Of a stretch of 64,000 nt of DNA, positions 1 to 12,325 are shown piece after piece (the first letter of the stretch is position 1; each line of letters begins with the position of its first letter). Origin of the DNA: Anarhynchus alexandrinus. Lineage: Eukaryota > Chordata > Aves > Charadriiformes > Charadriidae. The DNA lies in NCBI GenBank assembly GCA_008711295.1, contig VUYV01000010.1, positions 8,390,938 through 8,454,937 of the forward strand, written 5' to 3'. The position numbers and the translations under genes were made by a program. The notes under the pieces are model-generated. The model was not told the origin of the DNA. It worked only from the letters and a program-made list of their open reading frames with translations, and did no database searches.

Positions 1-2079
1 TATTTAAGGCAACTCTTTAAAGCGTTATCGCGTGTCTGCCTAGCTGTCTCTCAACAGCCGTTTCTTCATTACGCAGGGTAATAGAGGGTAGGGGACAGTG
101 GAAAACCCAGATGAGGGCTCTCCTTTTGTGGGGCAGAGCTCCTAGGGCAGAATAACACCGAGAAACCATTTCTCCTGGTGCGTGAAATGGTACTGCTGAG
201 TTCATAAACCACTGCATCTGAGCTAACATCAGCCCTGCTGAGACCCCAAACCAGCCTGGACAGGGCAGCTGGGGTGCTTGTTCCTCCTGCCAGGCTGATC
301 CAGACCAGAGGAGCCCCCTGTGGACAGCAGAGAACTTCCTGTCTCTCGGTGGTGAGCTGCTCATAGAGGCACAAGGTCTATGCCAAATTGCTTTCTTCCA
401 AAATGAAGCCCAGTCTTTATTATTTGTATAAAATACAACCCTGGAATCAGCATATCCCTCAACATTCCCTGTTTAATATATTTTAAATAACACCGCTGAT
501 ATAAGGCACTTTTGGAATAACATTAACATCTGGGCTGACCCCGCCTCCTGACCAAGTTTCAGCCTGATGTTAATTAAAACAGGCAAGTTATAAACCCCAG
601 GAAATGGCAGCTGACCCTTGACTATGAATGTAATGCTGTAATAATATGCAGTAAAAAAGAGGCATAGTCAAACTGCTGCCCAGTTCGTTCCTAGAACGAT
701 GCTCTTTCTTTCTCACCACTGTGCTCTCTCGCTCCGAGAAGTGAGACCATTACCTCACCGGCACCTTTTATGGGCTGCTCTCCATTTTCGGGGTGGTAGG
801 TGGCAGGGAGGCAGCCCGCGCGCTCTGAGTCACCCGCAAGAAAATTATCCTGGCGTGACAGGAGAAGCTGCCTCTCGGAAATCTGAAAACAGTTTCCTGA
901 CCACATGTGGTCGCTGAGGATCCCGTGATGCTCTTTGTCAGGACAGAGTTAGCCAGAGCAGCCCTAATGTCTGGAAAAACATGGAGGATTGTTTTTTTCT
1001 TTCTGCTCCATGTTCCCAACTAGACATGAATGGGGAGGGTGGAAGAGGATGGTCCCAGGAAAGATGGACATAAAGCCCACAGCTGAGGGCAGAGTGGAGG
1101 TTTGCTACGTGCCACCTCCAGAGATGCCATCTCGGCTCTGCGCCAGAGCAGTGAAAGGCTGCAGCTTTTACTTGCGTGTGTCCATCACTGTAACTGGCCT
1201 TTCTTTGGTGGTCCATAAGTGAAGGGGTGTAGGTGGTTACGGTGGTGAGCCAGCTAACAGCTGAGAGCCAGAGTGGTGAGATGGGGTCAGGGTAGAACTG
1301 GAGAAACCCCTCAGACACAACGCCACATCTCTCACTGACTAAATATTAGATGCGATTTGGAAGTAATTAAAGGAACATTTTTGTTGTTGTTGTAAAATGC
1401 AGTACTGTTGAAATTGGAGTGCTTCCTCTCAAGATGTTGCTTTTTGTCAAGCTATGAATAAAAAAAAAAACCCAAACAAATTTCCACTCCCAAAACAAAA
1501 CAAGCAAAACCCTGAATCCAAAGGGCTCATTGCCCTGCAAACCCTTCTGAATAGACCCTACAGGTTTCAGTTCCCGTGGCACACCGGAATCCAGCCCAGC
1601 AGTGTTCACAGGGTCCCAGCGAATATGTCCCGTTGTTTGTAAACAAATTAAACTAGTTTTTGAGCAGATACATTTTATCTTCTCTGTGAGCTGAAGGAAC
1701 CAGGATATGAGCCTACGGAAGGCTGGGTTGTAATGGATACACCCTGCCCCTTCTCTCTTTGAGGCATGGGAAAGGTCAACTTTTGTCCTCTAAAATGTGT
1801 CACTGCTATAAATATGACTGCATAATTTATTGCAAATTGTTTAGCAAATTTATTGCAAACTATTAATAAACCTCCTTGAAACAGCACAATGAGCGCGTGC
1901 AATAAACAAGGAAAATATTTGCTTGATTCAAACCACATTGGATGATGTTAAATTAATGTTGAATAGATACATTTCGAAGGCCTGGAGGGATGAGTGCAGC
2001 CGGCGACCGGATGCTGCATCGCTTGCCCAGAGCACACATGTCAGAAAATGTCGGGGAAGTGACCAAACCTTTTTGTCAA
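1..2079. other. Unique non-coding sequence, no gene seen
   Basis: I see no exon, RNA gene or recognisable transposon here. Open frames are short and unrelated to any protein I know. Small simple-sequence items are a TTG run at 1381-1392 and an A-run at 1460-1470 that continues as A/C-rich DNA to about 1510. The part from about 1790 to 1960 is AT-rich with several TTTATTGCAAA-like words and may be the edge of the candidate regulatory element that follows. Confidence 0.6.
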
Positions 2080-3010
2080 TGGCTTAAAGCTGAGATAAGC
2101 CCCGAGTGTTTAAATTGGCAATTCTAATAGCTACCTGAATCCAATTCAATTCACAGCGGCTTGGCTTGTAAGGCAATCGGTGATACAGTGTTAATGCCAA
2201 CTAATCTGATAAAAATTGACACAATGACAACGTTGGGCCATTAGTTACCAGCAGTTTTTATGTCTGTGTAAATCCATCGTGTTTTACAAGGTACAGGGGA
2301 TTCTGGGAGTCGGGGAATCTTTTTTTTTTTTTCCCCCAGAACCATGGAAATAAAGTGGTTTTGCCGGTGAAACAAACTCATCCTCTTGCCGTGCATGCTG
2401 CCTCTGAGCGCGAGAGTGTTAAATGGCAAAATTCATCACAACTAATTTCTATTTGCCGTCTATTAGGCTACATTGTTTTGTCCTCAACGTCAGGTTAAAT
2501 AATGAACCTCTCGGAACAGAGTAAATTAACCTCCACTTTATGTTCATGTCATTGTCAAATGGAAACATCACTTGTACAAATGAAAAAGATTCATTAGTAA
2601 AGCTAATGCATAGGCTCCACTCCAGTAAAAGATAAGAGCGATTGAGGCCTTGTCATAATGCAGTGTCGAACCGCTGGCTTGTTATTTATGATGCCTGCCA
2701 TAATCTTTGGAGATTATTTTCAGCAATGGTAATTAGCACACAATGCATCAGGAACAATTATGGAACAATGTCTTAGCTTGACAGGTATGCCACCCTGCTA
2801 CAGGCGAGCTATGATCCATGAGAAATTCAATCAAATCTGCATGCTGCAGGGAGTTTATTAATATTTCTCCTTCCGAGGCAGTTTGAAAGGCAGCTATGCT
2901 TGACCGGCCACCCAAAAATACTTAGCAGCGTGATATGAGTGTGCTCCTTGTTAATACACACCTATCTGCACAGAGCCTTCCTATGCACTTACAGCTGATT
3001 AAAATAATAT
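2080..3010. promoter_or_regulatory. Candidate conserved non-coding element (enhancer-like)
   Basis: This roughly 0.9 kb block is AT-rich, almost free of simple repeats and dense in developmental transcription-factor words. Seen directly: a homeodomain core TAATTAG at 2730-2736, SOX-type AACAAT words at 2753-2758 and 2764-2769, a MEIS/TGIF-type TGACAGG at 2779-2785, and ATGCAT at 2743-2748. One T13 run at 2320-2332 breaks it into two halves. There is no open frame of note. Such composition is typical of vertebrate CNEs near developmental regulators, but conservation itself cannot be seen from one sequence. It could also be unconstrained AT-rich DNA. Confidence 0.5.
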
Positions 3011-5540
3011 CTGTGAGTTGGCTGTTTACCATGGTGAAGAGAAAATTGCTACCTCTCCTAGCTGGCCACGGGGCCTCGTTCAGGGTAGGCTGTTGCTAAA
3101 GGAGCTCTGTAACGAAGTGGCAAATTCCTGTACTGACACAAATCCTGTAAGTCTGCTAGAAGCGGTGGGACTCTGCTGATTTACAACTCCTTACATCCCA
3201 GCTTAGGAATCAGAGTGTCCCCGATGAAGGCAATTTTCCACTGAATAGCACAAATGCAACAGCGTGGCAGTTTCTTGTTTCAGGCGTCCCAACAACCCGG
3301 TGTGACGCCTCTCCAGAGAGATCTGGGGCATCAACAGTGCACAGAGGAGAGTCGTGGTTGAGGAGCACTGCACATGGATGGCAAGCGTGGGGCAGTTTAA
3401 AGGCTGGGCCTTAAAGTAAATGGTCTTCCTTGCAGCAGTAGTGGTTATCGGGCTCCCCGAGCAGGATCAGCTTGGATCAAGGGGAGTCTCTCATTTTTGC
3501 TGCCCTGTTGGAGCTGGAAAGGGGTCTCTTGCCAAAAAAAAAAAAAAAAAAAAAGGAAAAAGCCAATTGCCAGGTGGCTGAATGCAGTTCCCATCATAGG
3601 ATGGAGGAACCCAGGGCCCCAGGGTGGGGCTGTGGGAGTTACCAGCTCCTGTAGAGAGTTATGGGAGAGGAGTGGGAACAGGGATGTACCTTCAGCAGAG
3701 CTGGTTTTACAAACCTGAAGGCCTGGGACAGTCTTCCTTCCCACCAGCAACTCACATGGTTCATAGCAGTGTCTCATGTCACTGGGCAGTGGAAGGATCA
3801 TCTCTTTTCCTAGACTATCTGATCTAGCTTTGGGCTCCATAAAAGCCAGGCAGCAGGAGATCACTGAAGGCAGGTAGAGCCTTTTTTTTCTTCTGGGGCT
3901 GAGGAAGGTAGAACCCCAAATACATTTAAAAGTGTTGGTGTAAGTACCAGGAGCAACAGATGGCATAGAAAGTCTTGAACAAGAGACTCAAAGATTGCTC
4001 TCCAACACCTTTTTTTCCCCCTGCATTTAGCTATTTGTTCAGGCTTTTGCCCATGAAGGGAAGTCCAAAGAAGGCTGCAACTCCTCTTTGCCCTGTTCGT
4101 GGTGGGAAGCAGAGCCTGGGATCACAAGCACCTTGCCAGGGGACAGCTGAAGCACTGCATATCTGCTCAGCCCTGTGCCAGTGCTGTGCCTGCATTCAGC
4201 CTCCTTCGTGCCCAGCTGCTGTCCTCCTCAGTAAAAACAAGTGCTTTGCTTTGCAGAGGGTGGGAGAGGATGTCTTCAGCCTCATAAATAAAGACATGGT
4301 GAAATTCTGACCTCAACAAAATCAGGAGTAATCCATTGGCTTCACGAGAGCAATTCACACCCACATCCCTCCACCCTGACCCAGTCCAGAAGGTGTAATG
4401 GGAACGTTAGTGCTGGTATTCCCAGTTCGCTTTCTCTGGGCTCAGTGGGAGGAACTGGGCTTCAGCTGGGCAGTTCCCCAGAGACAAAAGCAGCTTCCAA
4501 TAAACATGGCACTTCCCATTTTCGATGTTGGTTTGAGTCGGTCTGAGTAGCAAGTAGAATGGGCTCTGGTTTGTCAATGGTGCCTGAAGAGATGACTACA
4601 GATGAACTCTAAAAGTTGGACAATACTTCCCCCTTCCTGGTCCTCTGCAGACACCTTGCCCAAACAGCATCCACAGAGAGATGCAATCATCACTGCGGTA
4701 TGCAAGCACTTTCTAGTATGACACGTACAGAAATAATTTCTAACCCATAAGTCCCAGCCAAAAGCATGGAGTTATCTGGGTGGCAGATGGAGGGTGGTGG
4801 GCATAGTAAAAAATAGCATAACTTCACGAGTATAACTTGCTAGAAAGTCCTGCTTGAGCAGGACAGGGGTCAGCTCTGTATCTGGAGCTTTTCACTGCAG
4901 GTTGCAAACTCCTGAAAGCCAGGACCAGCCATCGGCAGTAGCTCTTGGTATCTGTACCTTAGGATAACTCCAGCTGATGTGCCATGAACAATTTTTTTCT
5001 GTAGGGTTGCAGAGAATTGCGGCCATATGGCTGCTCATCCTGGCCCTTGCCTGAGCCAGCACAGCCAGCACACGTGAATATGTGGCACATGTGGTGGTTG
5101 TAGCCACCCCTCACAGTGTAGATGTAGCCTCTGTGGCTACAGCTTATTTCAGTACCTACTGAATAATCCCGCTGGTATTTTAGAGACAACCTCACAGGCA
5201 CCATTTTTTTTTTTTCAGCAGTGACATGAGGATCTTCCAGCCAACTTCTAGATCTGCCCAGGAGTGCACAGCAGACCTGTACAAGATGGGACCAAGTTGC
5301 GGTGAGGAGACACACAAATCATGTACCAGTATTTGGCAATACAGTTGTTTTGAAGTTTTATTAAAATACAACACCGCAAACCCAGAGAGCACCTTGGCCA
5401 GGTCTTATAGGACTTTGGCTTCACGTTTTCTAGGTATGCAGATTGAGATAACTTCCTGATAAATACTGTTTAACATCTTCTTTGGTTACTCACAGACTGG
5501 GGGATACTTCATCATCCTCATTTAATAAAAATACACAAGT
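3011..5540. other. Unique non-coding sequence, no gene seen
   Basis: No gene, RNA or transposon recognised. The stretch has mixed composition with a perfect A21 run at 3534-3554 and a T12 run at 5204-5215. A 173-codon minus-strand open frame at 3445-3966 crosses the A-run and reads it as poly-Phe, so I treat it as chance. Polyadenylation-like AATAAA words occur but are not attached to any exon I can identify. Confidence 0.6.
3534..3554 (+). repeat. A21 homopolymer
   Basis: Perfect run of 21 adenines. It could be a decayed retroposon tail, but I recognise no element immediately upstream. More likely it is a simple mononucleotide repeat, prone to length variation. Confidence 0.9.
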
Positions 5541-5544
5541 CTGC

Positions 5545-5735
5545 TTCTTTCTATATGCAGAAGTGGAAGTGCTAACTGCACATTTCTGCCCATTCTGCAT
5601 CATTATTAATGATTTATCATTGTCATCCTTTAATAGGCTTATGTAATGATTAGGATTTCTTTTGTTCTTAATAATGCTTAAAGATCATTAAGAAAGAGAA
5701 TTCACGTGCACATGTCAGCGGGTGAAGAGACACTT
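5545..5735. promoter_or_regulatory. Candidate conserved non-coding element (weak)
   Basis: AT-rich segment with repeated TTAAT/ATTAA words, an ATGATTTATCATT quasi-palindrome around 5610 and an E-box CACGTG at 5704-5709. No open frame of note. The call is inferred from motif density only and is the weaker of the candidates in the first 6 kb. Confidence 0.3.
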
Positions 5736-6254
5736 AAAATAGGGGGACAGTTCTGGGTGGATAGCGGGAGTGTGGGAGGGATGGCTGGTTGCATTTAGTG
5801 GCACCGACCATATTATAAAATCATCAGTCAGAAAGGAATTGTTGCTTTTTGTTTATTTTAACGTTATTTTCCATGGGGACTGCTGCGCGGGGCTGAAAGG
5901 CATGTCTAAGTTGTTTTTTTTCTAATGCAAACATTGTTTGGTATTTCTGTTGCACACAAGCTCTTTCCTTCTTCTTGTTTGGTATTTAAATGTATGGATG
6001 GCTTGTGATTAGGAGCAGGTGGAGGGGGAGAACAGGACAAAGTGATTTTAAGTCACTCCTCTTTTGTGCCACCATCTGTTCCTGGGCTGGAGTGAAACTG
6101 AATGCACAAAAACTGATCGGCACCATAACTTTTCCAAAGAAAATGAGGATGATCAGGAGAATCCCAAGGGACATAGGCCTGATGGGAGAGGTCACACCCT
6201 CCTCCTCTATACCCTGACAGATTGCTGTGCTGCTTTTCTGCTTAGAACAGACAA

Positions 6255-6488
6255 GCCGCCATTTATTAATTATGGGTTGTTCTGCTGCTGAACCTAAAAA
6301 TCGGGACCCCCCTGTGCTCGGTGCTGTATTAACACAGAGCTCAGCGGCAGTCATTGCCCTCAAAGACCTTACAGTTTGCATGTAAGAACAAAGAAAACAG
6401 ATGGATACAACAAACCAACTGCGGGAGCATGAAGTAACCATGAGACAATTATGATCCGTTAAACTATTCAGGTCAGGAAATGCACTGC
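6255..6488 (+). mobile_element. Ancient amniote interspersed repeat fragment, probably CR1/L3-type LINE 3' end
   Basis: The sequence follows, word for word with many substitutions, an abundant repeat I know from turtle and crocodilian genomes. The order is an ATTTATTA lead-in, then GGGACCCCC..TGTGCT.GGTGCTGTA, then AACACAGA, then a CAGTCATTGCCCTCAAAGA-like word, then a CTTACAGT word, then CAGATGGATACA near 6398-6410, then ATGAGACAATTATG near 6439-6452. The shared word order over about 200 bases makes chance resemblance unlikely. I cannot name the family with certainty. CR1/L3-like is my best guess, because such 3' ends are common in amniotes. It is heavily diverged, 5' truncated and long dead. 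A minus-strand open frame across it has no meaning. Confidence 0.6.
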
Positions 6489-9400
6489 CATACTATCCTC
6501 AATTGAAACACTAGAAGGATGCTAAATGGGCAGAGGGCAGAGTGTAATGATTAGATTTGGGACAATGGATCGAACGTTCTATTGCAGAGATTGCCACAGG
6601 ATTTTTAATGACCAGTTGTGATCATGGCTTGTGTTTTACATACTGCCTAAGGAAATTGTATCTCCAGTTGCTTTATGCCCTTCTTGATGTGCACCTCGTG
6701 AAGGCCCGAAGGGCTGGTATTTAACACTCACATTAATTTTGATGAGATAGTCTGCAATAACAAAGCAGCAATCAGCACTACCTGATTACTGCAGCTTACG
6801 CATCCCAGAACTTGAGTATCTCCCCTCAGAAAACACCTTTTCATTGCTGTAGTCCTCCCTGCAAAAATATCTGCCACTCCACGTACCTAAGAGCACTGAA
6901 AGTTGTTTGGGAACAGGCTCAGGATGTTCCAAGGGCATTTGCTCAGCATGTCTGTGAGTCAGCTCAAGGTGAGGGACCTTTGGAGGGCACTGAAAAATAC
7001 CTAGCTGAGCTTCTAGCTTCTGCAGTGATGGTGCTGTGGACGCAGCAGCTGGCAGAAGGAAGCCTAGTGCTTATTCCCACCCCAAGTTCAGCGCAGTGAC
7101 TGTGCTTGACTTGGACAGAGGCTAAAAGGCGTGCAGGATACAAGCAGCTAGCCCAGAAGCTGGAGATAAGTGCAGTGCATGCGGGTGTCTACAGCCCTCC
7201 GCTGCTGTTCCTGTGCTCAGGGACACCTTAAGCTCTGTGTGCTCCTCACTTGCCTTCTGGCCAGCACCTGCTTGCTCAGTGCAGAGCAACACTAGACACT
7301 GTGCTGTGGTGCCCAGCGGAGAAGAACCCTATGGACATTCTTGAGGGACAGAAGACAGTACCAGCCTACCAAGCTCAAGAGTGCTTTCCACGTCTGTCCA
7401 CCTCAAGGGAGGCTGAGCTCCTTCAACAGCTGACTGTTAGTTCCTAAGTGGGCTTCTCTGAAGGTCATGCTGCCTGAGATCTTCAGTGATGCCTGATGCA
7501 AACATCCAGTGAATAAGGACAGAGTGACAATGTCCCTTAGAGACTTTGAATAGTTAATTGGTCAGAGCAAAGTGCCTGCCTGTTGCTGGAGGAGCCTGTC
7601 CAGACTGTGGGGTTCACTGCACTTGTACTCACCTTCTATGAATATTTGGGTTGGCTCCAACCTGTTGTAGCTCTCCAGAGTTTTACATCTTTCAATCAGG
7701 TATTCAGTGCTCTTTAGACTCCATGTTGGTCCATACAGCCAAACCCTGACAAAAACTGTTTAATGCTTTATACAAGTATTTTCTTTTTAACAATTCCGGC
7801 CAGAGATGCTGAGTTGAAGAATCAAACTGATTTCATGTGCTTCTCCAACACCCCATTATGACATTTATGACATATTTTTCGGTTTAGAGGGATGATTTTT
7901 TCCAGATGCCAGCACATCTAAAACTACCTAATGAGATTTCCACAGATGTAGAGCTTAAAACCATCTACGGTATTTTTATTTTTCTCTCTAAGTGATGATG
8001 CTTTCCAACTGAAACATTTCCCGTATAAAGCACTAGAAACATTTGAATGCATATCGGATTCATAGACAGAAGAGCTTGTTCATTGGAAGGCAGGTATTGT
8101 GATTGAGTCTTGGCTTTTCTGCCACTTGATTTGAAATGAATTTTATTTTCTTTGGTGTTGGTCAAGATTTAAAGACCAAATCTCATATCTAGAGTTCAAG
8201 GTGGACAGGGAGTACTTCAAAGGCCCTGTAGCTCTTCTCTGCAGTAACACCACCTCCCTACATAGAGTGTCTTGCCTTGCACATTGCAAAGGAAGTATTA
8301 TTGGCCATGTATTACACTGGGAAAAGACAGGAACAGAAAGATGAAGTGACCAATGGGTAGATCTCCCTCTCTTCTCCATGGGTGTGAAAAGCCTCTGTTT
8401 CCTTGAGGACAGTTGATTTTTGTCCTTTGGGGGACAGTGATGATGAGTGATGATGAGTGATTTGTGTAGGGTGGACTCTACCCCTCTGCTCCCTACTCTT
8501 CTTCCCTTCCCTAGTCTGCCCGCTTAGGAGTGAGGAAACCAGGATGATGAGCGTTACTGTACCAGACAAAGTACCATGCAAGGTCGTTCAGGGTCCTCAG
8601 AAGAAAACTGGGAAGATGTAATGTGATTGTTATTTGATCTGAGCCTCAGCAAGGCAGGATGTTTATATTGCTGCTGAATGGTCATTTTCACCACTTTTGT
8701 TCTTCACACTTTTCTTTCCTAATGCAGCTGATGAGACTCATAGTTTGTTCAGGATCAGGAAAAGCATCTGACTGATTGAGAGCCATCCCCCTAGTGAATA
8801 TGGAATAACACAAGGAAAGGATCCTGTGTTATTCTGTGGCTGGTGCTGGGATTACTGGCTTGGGTGTGATACCCAGGACGCAGAGACATGAGAAAGCTGT
8901 CTAACTGTGTATTGGGTGGGTGTAAGTCTTGTTATCTACTGCTTCCCCACATTTCTTCTGCTTTCACACAGAACAATTATTATATTCTTTCAGTGAAGAA
9001 TGACCCCTATTACACTTAAAATAAATTGCAGCATTGTCTGGAAATATTTAAGCTGAATCTCTCTCACTCTTGTAAGAGCAGAACACCCACAACCAAGGAA
9101 GGGAGGCTGGGCTGTTCCAGCACTGAACTCAGCCTTGCAGATGTCTGTCACCTGTTTCTAAGGAAATGTGCAAGTGTTTGGGAAAGAGCTGGGCTTCGTT
9201 GTTATTGTGGGAATCTGAAACCACTCTGAACTTTGCCCTTCTATCCCCTTTCCAAATTTCTTCTTTTTTTTTACAGAAGAGAAATTGCTAGGCTCATACT
9301 TCGCTAACTGGTTTGCATTAAGGACTGTATTCTGCAAAATGCCAAGTGCTCTTGACTCTTGCCCAAGCCAAAGTTGCTCAGGACCTTGCCAGAATTGAAC

Positions 9401-10335
9401 CGTAAGATTCAGATTTGGGCCATAAGCTAGAAAGTCAATCTCCAGTTCGTGTTAACTGATCTCTTCAGACAACGCCCCCACTCCTGGCTGGGGAAGAGTG
9501 TCATTCGGCATGACACATGGTATTAATACATAAGAACAGACTGTACCTGCAGCAGCTTTTCCATTCACGGGGCCCACTACCTCTAGGTAGTGTGCTGGGC
9601 AGGAGAGCAATGAGTAGCATGTTCTCTGCCTGCTACTGGGGGCTGCTAAATGAAAAGCTATTGGACCTTCATGGAGAAAGGCAGAAGCTGGATGCCTGCA
9701 GAACAGAAGAGGAAACCTCATGGTCTGGATCTGGCCCCCATTTTCTTTCTGAACAGCCCACAGCAAGGTCACTCCCTTTCCGCCTTTCACCTACTGCATG
9801 TGACTCTTTGCTGCACTCCATCACTAAAATCCCGTTCCTTCACCCCTCCAGCTTGGCAGGTCACTGTGCTTCTCAGGAATGTGAATAAGAGAAAGCCTTA
9901 GCAAGTGGAAAGCATGGTATGACGCTCATCATGAGGAATCTTCCCAGACTCGTGCCATTGTTATGCAGGACTCTGTCCTTCTCGGCCCCGGCACAATCAT
10001 GTCTTGGGGAAGTGCTTTCCAGGCTCCAGATTGTGTGGACAGAGCTTAACTGGCTCCACTTCTCCATGGGAAACAAACATGCTGCAGAGCTGGATGTTGT
10101 TTTACAGGAGAGGTGTCCCACATCTGGTACAACCTCATGGACACCAAATTTAATAAATTAAGAGCAGGATCAAGACAATCATCCAAATGCTGTATTGGGT
10201 GGGACTGCCAGCTGAGATCATTTTGGATCCAGAAGCAGGTTCACATCCCAGCTAACAAAAGAGGTATGGGTTTACTTGGAGTTAAAGCCAGCTTGAATAT
10301 CTGCTTACCGCTGGTTTGGTGTTAGAAACCATCTT
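6489..10335. other. Unique non-coding sequence, no gene seen
   Basis: No recognisable gene, RNA or transposon. A short tandem duplication of the ten-base unit GTGATGATGA lies at 8437-8460. The remaining DNA is of mixed composition, and all open frames are short and without recognisable domains. The part from about 6540 to 6800 is somewhat AT-rich with scattered ATTA words, but too weak to call as a separate element. Confidence 0.6.
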
Positions 10336-10339
10336 GAAC

Positions 10340-10790
10340 AGGGTGTGAATATTGTGCACCTTTGCATTTCGTGTAATAAAATGGTTCCTGGTCAGCTACC
10401 CTGTCAGTTAAGAATTATGCATCCACCGCTTTGCATGATTAATCAGATGTCAAGATGTATGTGCTCTCCCAGCATATCATCCCATGGCAGGCAGCAGCGC
10501 GTTTACAAATGTAGAAAGAAAAAAAAGAAAGCAATAATAGGAAAAAGAATTATTTTTATGTGTACTTGTCTTAAGACATATTTTTCCATTCAGTAATTTG
10601 AAAAAAATAACCATCTGGAAAAAATCATATTATGGACAAGGCGTGTCATGACATTTACAGCAAATATTTTTGCTGCTAGTATCAAAACCAGCTCTTTGCT
10701 CTATCAAGGGCTGAGTATTCGTATACTCATAAATGTTCAGTAAATAAAAGGGCCTCTGCAGAAACTCAGCACTGGCCATTCGGCTCTCCC
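10340..10790. promoter_or_regulatory. Candidate conserved non-coding element with POU/homeodomain words
   Basis: AT-rich block carrying TTTGCATGATTAAT at 10430-10443, which combines a POU octamer-like half and an ATTAAT homeodomain half. Two compact inverted repeats are also present: a 7-bp stem with 4-base loop at 10658-10675 (CAGCAAA/TTTGCTG) and another at 10712-10729 (TGAGTAT/ATACTCA). A purine-rich A/G run lies near 10516-10555. There is no supported coding content. Enhancer function is inferred from motif density, and conservation has not been tested. Confidence 0.4.
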
Positions 10791-12165
10791 AGCATTCACT
10801 TTCTCATTTGTTTATACTTTTTTCAAAACCATATTTTTTGCATCTCAGATGTAAGTGCCTGTAGTTCCTTTCCCTTTGCCCTTTTGGTCTCAGGAGAATG
10901 ACAATAAATGGCAGTACTGTGGAATAAGTCCTGATGTAAGTAAAGGTATCAGGAGGTTACGAGGTCATGAGCATAAATGAGGCAAAGTTTCCAAAGAAAT
11001 CACCAAGACGATTTATAATCATGGGCAACCTAGTTCAGCCAGAAGAAGAAATGAAATGCGTGCATCGTGCACCAGGTTTTGAGAGGGAGCAGAGAAAGAA
11101 ACCAAACAGCTCCTGCCATCTTTTAGATTGGTTGGAGCCTCCTAAAGATGTTGTTGGTCCCTGCAAGCTGCCCTCTGGCAGCAGTGCTTGGGGTCGAATG
11201 AAAACTCCCCTCTCTCTGGCACTCCTCCTACTGAGGCTAAAAAGCCTTTATTGAGGCTCAGCATTCTTTTTAAGACTGGAGGCTAATGTATGGTTTACTT
11301 GAGGTGTAAGCCTTGCACAGGGTCTCTTCACATAGGCAGGTTGAATGTCCAGCACCCACTTTGGGTTCTCTGCAGCCTGTGCATCCCACAGGCAGTTTTC
11401 TCTTTTGGGGCACCTGGAGCATATTCCCAGGATGCTGCAACGTCCAGTATCCCTACAAGTGTTATCTGAATGAAAGTGAGATGTCAGCATCTACGTTGGA
11501 GTGGCAGAAAGAAGGAAATTATGGCTTTGGCTTACAGAATAGGGACAGGAGCAGTGGTGACACTGACGGCCAGATGTTCCAAGGCTGTGGGTGTTTGGAT
11601 GCACAGGTTTCCTTGAGGCTAACCTCTGCCTGTCGAGAGGTTATGGGCTGTAACGTCCACTACCACTTGTAACGTCCAATTACTGTATGTAGTCTAAACT
11701 CATATACATCATAGCCTTTAAATGTCCCTCTAAAAATATAATTTAAAATATTAAATAGAACTATAGAAACTGTCATGCAGTACTGATATTTATATATTTC
11801 TTTATCATATGTATTATCATGCTTTTAAAAGCTAAAATGTTCCAGAAATTCTCCCTTCATTTTGCACAGATTTTGAACATAACCTACTCATTTACATAAA
11901 GCAGGTACTTTGCAAATATTATGGTTAATTTTAAATATATTTGCCTGTTAGCATGGTATGAGCACTGTCTCCTAAGGTGCCTCCACAAAACATGGAGGTA
12001 GCAGACAAGCAGCTGTGCTGTTTAGCCCAGGCTTAGAAACCCCAAGTGTACCAAAATCCCCTTGAAATGGTAACGTGGTAATTCTTAATCTCAGCATGTT
12101 ACTGCTCTGACATAAAGGAACAGTGATTCTTTCTCTGGGAGGAGGGTCAGTGGAAATGAATCTTC
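10791..12165. other. Unique non-coding sequence, no gene seen
   Basis: Mixed-composition unique DNA. The stretch from about 11690 to 11950 is strongly AT-rich with many ATATTT and AAATAT words but no clear repeat unit. I find no exon or transposon. Confidence 0.6.
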
Positions 12166-12325
12166 TTAACAAAAATCAATACCCCAAAATTTGAAATCAG
12201 TTGATGCAACTATCTGCAATTCAACTTGCTTATTAACAGACGCGACCAATCAGTGCTGTGTGCTCCCTGTTGCTAAGTTGCCTCCATAAACAAATTGATT
12301 AATTGATTTTTTTTTCCTAAGGCCT
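12166..12325. promoter_or_regulatory. Candidate regulatory element with CCAAT box and paired homeodomain words
   Basis: Contains a CCAAT box in the NF-Y context GACCAATCAG (CCAAT at 12246-12250), a GTTGCTAAGTTGCC word at 12269-12282 that resembles two RFX half-sites in direct rather than inverted order, and overlapping TTGATTAATTGATT near 12295-12307 that fits a homeodomain dimer. A T9 run follows. The call is inferred from motifs only. Confidence 0.35.
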
